From assembly GCA_030151255.1 (NCBI GenBank), contig JASLED010000094.1, positions 58,962 to 122,961 on the forward strand: a stretch of 64,000 bases of DNA, given 5' to 3'. Below the pieces are notes generated by a model. It saw only the letters and a list, made by a program, of their open reading frames with translations. It had not been told where the DNA came from and did not search any database. Positions 60,333 through 64,000 of this stretch are shown piece by piece. How positions within the stretch are numbered: position 1 is the first letter of the stretch; each line of letters starts with the position of its first letter. The translations under genes were made by a program, and so were the position numbers. This DNA comes from Flavobacterium sp. GTDB lineage: Bacteria > Bacteroidota > Bacteroidia > Flavobacteriales > Flavobacteriaceae.

Positions 60333-62732
60333 TTATAATCTGTTCTGAACATCATTGTTGTTTCTTTGATGTTCTTTTACTTTTATATTTTTATTTCCAA
60401 AGCTATAGCTTACGCCCAAAGTAACATATCTAGAAGCGTTGTTCATTTTAATTTCTTGCTTTACACCGTTTGAAGTTGTGGTAATATTTTGCACTTGGTT
60501 ATTAAAAATGTCGTTGGCGTATATTGAAAAGTTTAAAGCTTTGTTTAACATCGAATATTTTGCTCCTAAATTGAATGAATAGGTTGGTGCTGAAAATTTC
60601 CACATTGTATATTGTATGGCTGACTGGTACCAAAAATCTACTTGCGCTTTAAATGTTTTAGTTTCGTTTAAAAACAAGACGTTATTACTTGTAAAATAGT
60701 ATCCTGTTCCTGATTTAGAAATAAGATCTACGTCTTTTATTTTTACTGGATCGTTGTGAAAAACACTTAAACTGTTTTGAGAACTAAACCAAGATATTTT
60801 ATTGAAGGCATAAGTAATATTTGCAAAATAATTGTTGATGTCAAAAATATTATCGTGTGTAAAAACTTGAGTGTTTGTAGCGGTATTAATTTGTGAATAT
60901 TGTACAAAGTTGTTTTTTGTATGTGAGTAACCTGCTGTAATAAAAAGCGTTCCGTTAAATGTATAACTCAACTCTAAATTATTAGTATAAGAAGGTTTTA
61001 TATTTGGATTACCTGTCATGTATGTAAATTCATTTACATACCATTTAAACGGATTTAATTCCCAGAAACTTGGTCTATCTATACGTTTATTATAATTAAA
61101 TGAAAAATTATTTTCGTCGTTTAAGTTGTAAGTAATGTATAACGTTGGAAATAATTTTGTGTACTTAATATCATTTGTAGATGATGTTGTAATCGATTGA
61201 CCTTTTACTTGTGTGTTTTCTAAACGCAAGCCAATTTGAGAAGACCATTTTGTATTAAATTCTTTTGCTAAACTTATATATCCAGCCTGAATATTTTCTT
61301 TATAAACAAAATGATCTGTGCTTATCGCTTCGGCTTTATTGTTTAAATCAATTAATCCTGTTTCATTTGTTGTTGTTACAAAATTTGCTTTTGCCCCGTA
61401 CGATAAAGTTGCCCAAGATAATGGTTGTTCCATATCTGCTTTTATGCTGTAGCTTTCAATGTTTTGCAATCCGTATGTTTGTGATTTTTCTTCACTGTTA
61501 ATAATGTTATTAACATCTAATTTTTTTGTATTGAAAAGCCTGTTTCTGTCGTTTTTATAAGTAAAGTAATCCATATCAACAGTTAACTTAGTTTTCAGTG
61601 TATCAAATAAATGAGTGATATTTAAGTTAACCTCTTCATTGTTGATAATATTCTTGGTTTTACCGTCATTTCTAAGTTTTCTGTCTAAGTTTTCAACAGG
61701 GTTATTAACAATGTTTTCAACAACATTATAAATGTTAGTTGTTCCTCCGTCAATTACGTTATCATTTGAGCTACTTTTTATGTATTGCGCCCCAATAGTT
61801 GTTTTATCTGTAAGTTTATAGTTGGCTTGTATTCTGCCAAAGAATTTATCATCTTTTCTAACATCGCTGTTTCCTCTAAACCAAGTTTCTGTTGGATAAT
61901 ATAATTTCATATTTCCTGAAGTTGGCACATCTCCTTTAGCATAATTTAAGTTTGCACTTAATGAAAATTTGTTTTTGTTATAATTAAAAACATCGCTAAA
62001 ACTCCAAAGCGCTTTGCTTGTAAGTTTTACATTGCTGCTTATTTGATTGCTCCATGCATTTAATTTTGCTTCTTTTAAAACAATATTAATTAATCCGCTT
62101 GCTCCACTTGCATCATATTTTGCTGGTGGCGTTGTAATTACTTCTATTTTTTTAATGTTTTCAGATTTTATAGTACTTAAATAATTTATTAAATCTTCTC
62201 CACTTAGTTGTACTAATCTGTCATTTATCATTACTTGCATTGTGCTTCTTCCGACCTGAGTAATTTTACTGTCATCTACCTGAATACCTGGTGTTACTTT
62301 TAATAAATCTACCAAACTAGTATTTGTAGCATAAATAGAGTTTTCTATATTAAAAACTGTGCGATCTTGTTTTCTTTCAAATACTTTTGCTTTTGTAGAA
62401 AGAACAACTTCATTTAATTGTTCAGCTAGTTCTAGCTCAATAACTCCTAAATCTGCATTTTCTGATATAGAAAGTGGATAATTGTATTTTATGTTTCCAA
62501 AGTATTGTATTTGTAATAGGTATTCTCCATCAAGAATGGAGCTGAATTCGAACTTACCGTCTTCTGCTGTGTATATATGTTGAATTAGTTCTTGCTTTTG
62601 ATTTAGCAGCGAAACTTCACTAAAATCTATAGGAGATTGATTTTGATTAACAATTGTTCCTGTAATAGATGATTGAGCATAAGTAGCACAACCTAAAAAT
62701 AATGAAATGATAGAACTGTAAATAACTTTCAT
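60333..62732 (-). CDS. Outer-membrane beta-barrel (TonB-receptor-like) protein, paralogue 2
   Basis: A 799-residue outer-membrane protein with the same plan as the downstream paralogue: signal peptide (CATYAQSS), carboxypeptidase-regulatory-like domain (ITGTIVNQNQSPIDFSEVSLL), plug-like domain with VDLLKVTPGIQVDDSKITQVGRSTMQVMINDRLVQLSGEDLINYLSTI and VITTPPAKYDASGASGLINIVL, and a beta-barrel ending in VTLGVSYSFGNKNIK. Identity to paralogue 1 is moderate, so the duplication is old. A regulator gene diverges from it. The transcript leader holds a hairpin with a T-run, described separately. Confidence 0.9.
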   Translation of the reverse strand: MKVIYSSIISLFLGCATYAQSSITGTIVNQNQSPIDFSEVSLLNQKQELIQHIYTAEDGKFEFSSILDGEYLLQIQYFGNIKYNYPLSISENADLGVIELELAEQLNEVVLSTKAKVFERKQDRTVFNIENSIYATNTSLVDLLKVTPGIQVDDSKITQVGRSTMQVMINDRLVQLSGEDLINYLSTIKSENIKKIEVITTPPAKYDASGASGLINIVLKEAKLNAWSNQISSNVKLTSKALWSFSDVFNYNKNKFSLSANLNYAKGDVPTSGNMKLYYPTETWFRGNSDVRKDDKFFGRIQANYKLTDKTTIGAQYIKSSSNDNVIDGGTTNIYNVVENIVNNPVENLDRKLRNDGKTKNIINNEEVNLNITHLFDTLKTKLTVDMDYFTYKNDRNRLFNTKKLDVNNIINSEEKSQTYGLQNIESYSIKADMEQPLSWATLSYGAKANFVTTTNETGLIDLNNKAEAISTDHFVYKENIQAGYISLAKEFNTKWSSQIGLRLENTQVKGQSITTSSTNDIKYTKLFPTLYITYNLNDENNFSFNYNKRIDRPSFWELNPFKWYVNEFTYMTGNPNIKPSYTNNLELSYTFNGTLFITAGYSHTKNNFVQYSQINTATNTQVFTHDNIFDINNYFANITYAFNKISWFSSQNSLSVFHNDPVKIKDVDLISKSGTGYYFTSNNVLFLNETKTFKAQVDFWYQSAIQYTMWKFSAPTYSFNLGAKYSMLNKALNFSIYANDIFNNQVQNITTTSNGVKQEIKMNNASRYVTLGVSYSFGNKNIKVKEHQRNNNDVQNRL

Positions 62733-62873
62733 GGCGTTTAAATATTTATAAAACTATTAATGCCAATGATGTGCCAGTAAATTATATGTTTTTTAAATTA
62801 CTGAAATACAGTATGTAGTGTTTTTGGTGTTTTTGAAAAGTGTTCAAATCCGAACGGTGATTTTTAATTATGA

Positions 62874-62905
62874 ACAAAAAAAACTGCTTTTGGGGAAAAG
62901 CAGTT
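62874..62905 (-). terminator. Minus-strand terminator upstream of OMP paralogue 2
   Basis: AACTGCTTTT (62882-62891) pairs with AAAAGCAGTT (62896-62905) around a GGGG loop, CCCC on the minus strand. On the minus strand a run of eight T follows. It lies 170 bp before the OMP start codon, so a transcript from the promoter at 62994 would end here. Confidence 0.75.
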
Positions 62906-62990
62906 ATTCGTTAAGCATGTATGAATGTATTGAATCTTACTTTGTTCCAATGGTTCATTTAAGCCTGACTTGGTTTTTGTTGTTTATGTA
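62874..62990 (-). ncRNA. Candidate ~115-nt RNA or attenuated leader
   Basis: The TATCTTTG box at 62994-63001 and the terminator at 62874-62905, both on the minus strand, delimit a transcript of about 115 nt. It contains a 15-codon ORF (MNHWNKVRFNTFIHA) ending just before the terminator. It is either a free small RNA, a leader peptide attenuator for the downstream OMP gene, or both. I cannot tell from the sequence which; expression is not shown. Confidence 0.4.
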
Positions 62991-62993
62991 AAA

Positions 62994-63001
62994 CAAAGAT
63001 A
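62994..63001 (-). promoter_or_regulatory. -7 promoter box (TATCTTTG) driving the candidate leader RNA
   Basis: TAnnTTTG on the minus strand. No clear TTG at -33; an activator may be needed. Confidence 0.55.
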
Positions 63002-63045
63002 AACAATAAAGTTTGATAAAATACACATTAAAATTAAAAAGTATT

Positions 63046-63053
63046 ACCTTTGT
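63046..63053 (+). promoter_or_regulatory. -7 promoter box (TACCTTTG) for the XRE regulator
   Basis: TAnnTTTG match 31 bp before the ATG at 63085. Confidence 0.6.
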
Positions 63054-63084
63054 ACTAAGATTTTTTTAAGTAATAGCGTTAAAG

Positions 63085-63396
63085 ATGGGAATATCAACTG
63101 CAAAATGTAGATTAGAGTCGGCTAAAATTAGAGCAAGAAGAAAGGAATTGGGGTATTCTCAGGAATATGTAGCTTTGAAATTAGAAATTTCTCAAAAAGC
63201 TTATTCGGATATAGAAAGCGGAAAAACTAAATTAAAAAGTGATGTTTTAAATGCAATCGCTTCTATTTTAGAGATTTCTCCTTATGAAATTTGTCCAATT
63301 TCTTGCGATTGTACTTCTGATTTACAATCAAAACACGAAAAATTACTGGATTACTTGTATGAAAATGAGATAGATTTTCCAGAGAATTTGGTTTAA
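63085..63396 (+). CDS. XRE-family transcriptional regulator
   Basis: A 103-residue protein with an N-terminal Cro/C1-type helix-turn-helix (SAKIRARRKELGYSQEYVALKLEISQKAYSDIESGKTKLKSDVLNAIASIL, about residues 12-63). A short C-terminal tail has CPISCDC, which could bind a metal or iron-sulfur cluster, though three cysteines this close are only suggestive. It diverges from the OMP paralogue 2 leader and is a plausible regulator of it. Confidence 0.87.
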   Translation: MGISTAKCRLESAKIRARRKELGYSQEYVALKLEISQKAYSDIESGKTKLKSDVLNAIASILEISPYEICPISCDCTSDLQSKHEKLLDYLYENEIDFPENLV

Positions 63397-63433
63397 TTTA
63401 TCAAAGCATAAAGCTATAATTGTCCAAATAAAT

Positions 63434-63470
63434 AAAAAAAGTCATTGTATTTTCTACAATGACTTTTTTT
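63434..63470. terminator. Bidirectional terminator XRE gene / fabH
   Basis: AAGTCATTGTA pairs with TACAATGACTT around TTTTC, with A- and T-runs outside. Confidence 0.87.
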
Positions 63471-63472
63471 AT

Positions 63473-64000
63473 TTAGATATTCCATTTAAGTAAACTTGCT
63501 CCCCAAGAAAAACCTGCTCCAAAGGCTGTTAGCAATAAAAGATCTCCTTTTTTGATCTTATCTTTATATTCCCAAATACAAAGTGGAATAGTGGCAGCTA
63601 TTGTGTTTCCGTTATGGGTAATATTGTTTAATGCTTTTTTAGGATCAATTCCTAAACTATTTCCAACGGCATCAATAATTCGTTTGTTTGCCTGATGAGG
63701 TATAAGCCAACTTACATCATCAATGCTTAGGTTATTTCTAAGCAAAATATCCGTACAAGCTTGATGCATTGCAGTTACAGCTTGCTTAAAAACAATTTTA
63801 CCATCTTGTTTTAAGTATAGGTTAGTTTCATCAAAATCATTATCGTTATATGGATGCAAAGATCCGCCACCTTTTATATTCAAATGATCTACGCCTTCGC
63901 CATTACTTGTAAGTAATGCATCAATTACTCCAACTTCTTCTGATGGTTCTAACCAAATTGCTGCTGCGCCGTCACCAAATAAAATATTAGTGTTTCGATC
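63473..64000 (-). CDS. fabH: 3-oxoacyl-ACP synthase III (KAS III), C-terminal part
   Basis: Initiates fatty-acid synthesis by condensing acetyl-CoA with malonyl-ACP. The gene runs off the right edge; the visible 175 residues begin DRNTNILFGDGAAAIWLEPSEE, the thiolase-fold GDGA motif. They include WLIPHQANKRIIDAVG with the catalytic His, and NNITHNGNTIAATIPL with the catalytic Asn. The C-terminus is LLTAFGAGFSWGASLLKW. The frame is open to the window edge. Related KAS III-like enzymes exist, so the label rests on the motif order. Confidence 0.9.
   Translation of the reverse strand, partial: DRNTNILFGDGAAAIWLEPSEEVGVIDALLTSNGEGVDHLNIKGGGSLHPYNDNDFDETNLYLKQDGKIVFKQAVTAMHQACTDILLRNNLSIDDVSWLIPHQANKRIIDAVGNSLGIDPKKALNNITHNGNTIAATIPLCIWEYKDKIKKGDLLLLTAFGAGFSWGASLLKWNI

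Larger units (their letters stand above)
62733..63084. other. Intergenic region between OMP paralogue 2 and the XRE gene
   Basis: Besides the candidate short RNA (62874-62990) and the divergent promoter boxes, the 62733-62870 stretch shows no gene or clear signal. Confidence 0.5.

Overview
This window is chromosomal DNA of an AT-rich member of the Bacteroidota, almost certainly a flavobacterium (Flavobacteriaceae or a close relative). The evidence is a long-tailed FtsZ directly after FtsA, the mevalonate route to isoprenoids, a type IX secretion plug protein (DUF5103), many TonB-type outer-membrane barrels, and Bacteroidota promoters of the TAnnTTTG type. Shine-Dalgarno sequences are not conspicuous. 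I see no rRNA, CRISPR array, insertion sequence or prophage. There are four tRNA genes: Arg-TCG, Trp-CCA and two CAT.

Layout. 1-3.3 kb: end of ftsA, ftsZ, a GatB/YqeY protein and tRNA-Arg. 3.3-11.4 kb: a small coiled-coil lipoprotein, a deoxyribosyltransferase-like protein, then a plus-strand run holding diphosphomevalonate decarboxylase, an LpoB/COG3014 envelope cluster, a cysteine-rich protein, a mevalonate-kinase-like GHMP kinase, a UbiA prenyltransferase and a 23S pseudouridine synthase. 11.4-21.2 kb: mostly minus-strand housekeeping (YceI, pirin, Crp-like regulator, aspartate aminotransferase, pruA, apaG, T9SS plug, HAD phosphatase, methyltransferase, map), with rsmG on plus. 21.2-23.7 kb: a small accessory patch of orphan genes including a frameshifted XRE regulator. 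23.7-31.5 kb: gpmI, two convergent L,D-transpeptidases, a TonB receptor with a repeated upstream motif, a WG-repeat protein and an SDR. 31.5-43.3 kb: envelope and orphan proteins, a glutathionylspermidine-synthase-like gene with two lipoproteins, AraC regulator, tRNA-Trp, an FRG-domain protein, the tandem CAT tRNAs and methylmalonyl-CoA epimerase. 43.3-51.5 kb: rbfA, a LolC/E-type permease, then a tightly coupled four-gene operon (Sel1-repeat protein, noncanonical Hsp90 ATPase, two paralogous helical proteins). 51.5-56.1 kb: ABC-F ATPase and a LytS/LytTR two-component pair diverging from a DUF5694 protein. 56.1-64 kb: an acidic 24-residue-repeat protein, two tandem paralogous outer-membrane barrels, an XRE regulator and the C-terminal part of FabH.

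The strongest candidate for an undescribed system is the 45.1-51.5 kb operon. An Hsp90-family ATPase keeps its catalytic motifs, and its genes overlap or nearly touch those of Sel1/TPR-like partners, which resembles the TPR co-chaperones of eukaryotic Hsp90. Other notable items are a LytTR-type direct repeat with 21-bp spacing, a possible short attenuated or small RNA with a 15-codon ORF at about 62.87-63.0 kb, and two tRNAs that differ only by one compensatory base pair.

Several start codons were set downstream of the longest reading frame, because a TTG that would extend the frame is part of, or close to, a TAnnTTTG promoter box.
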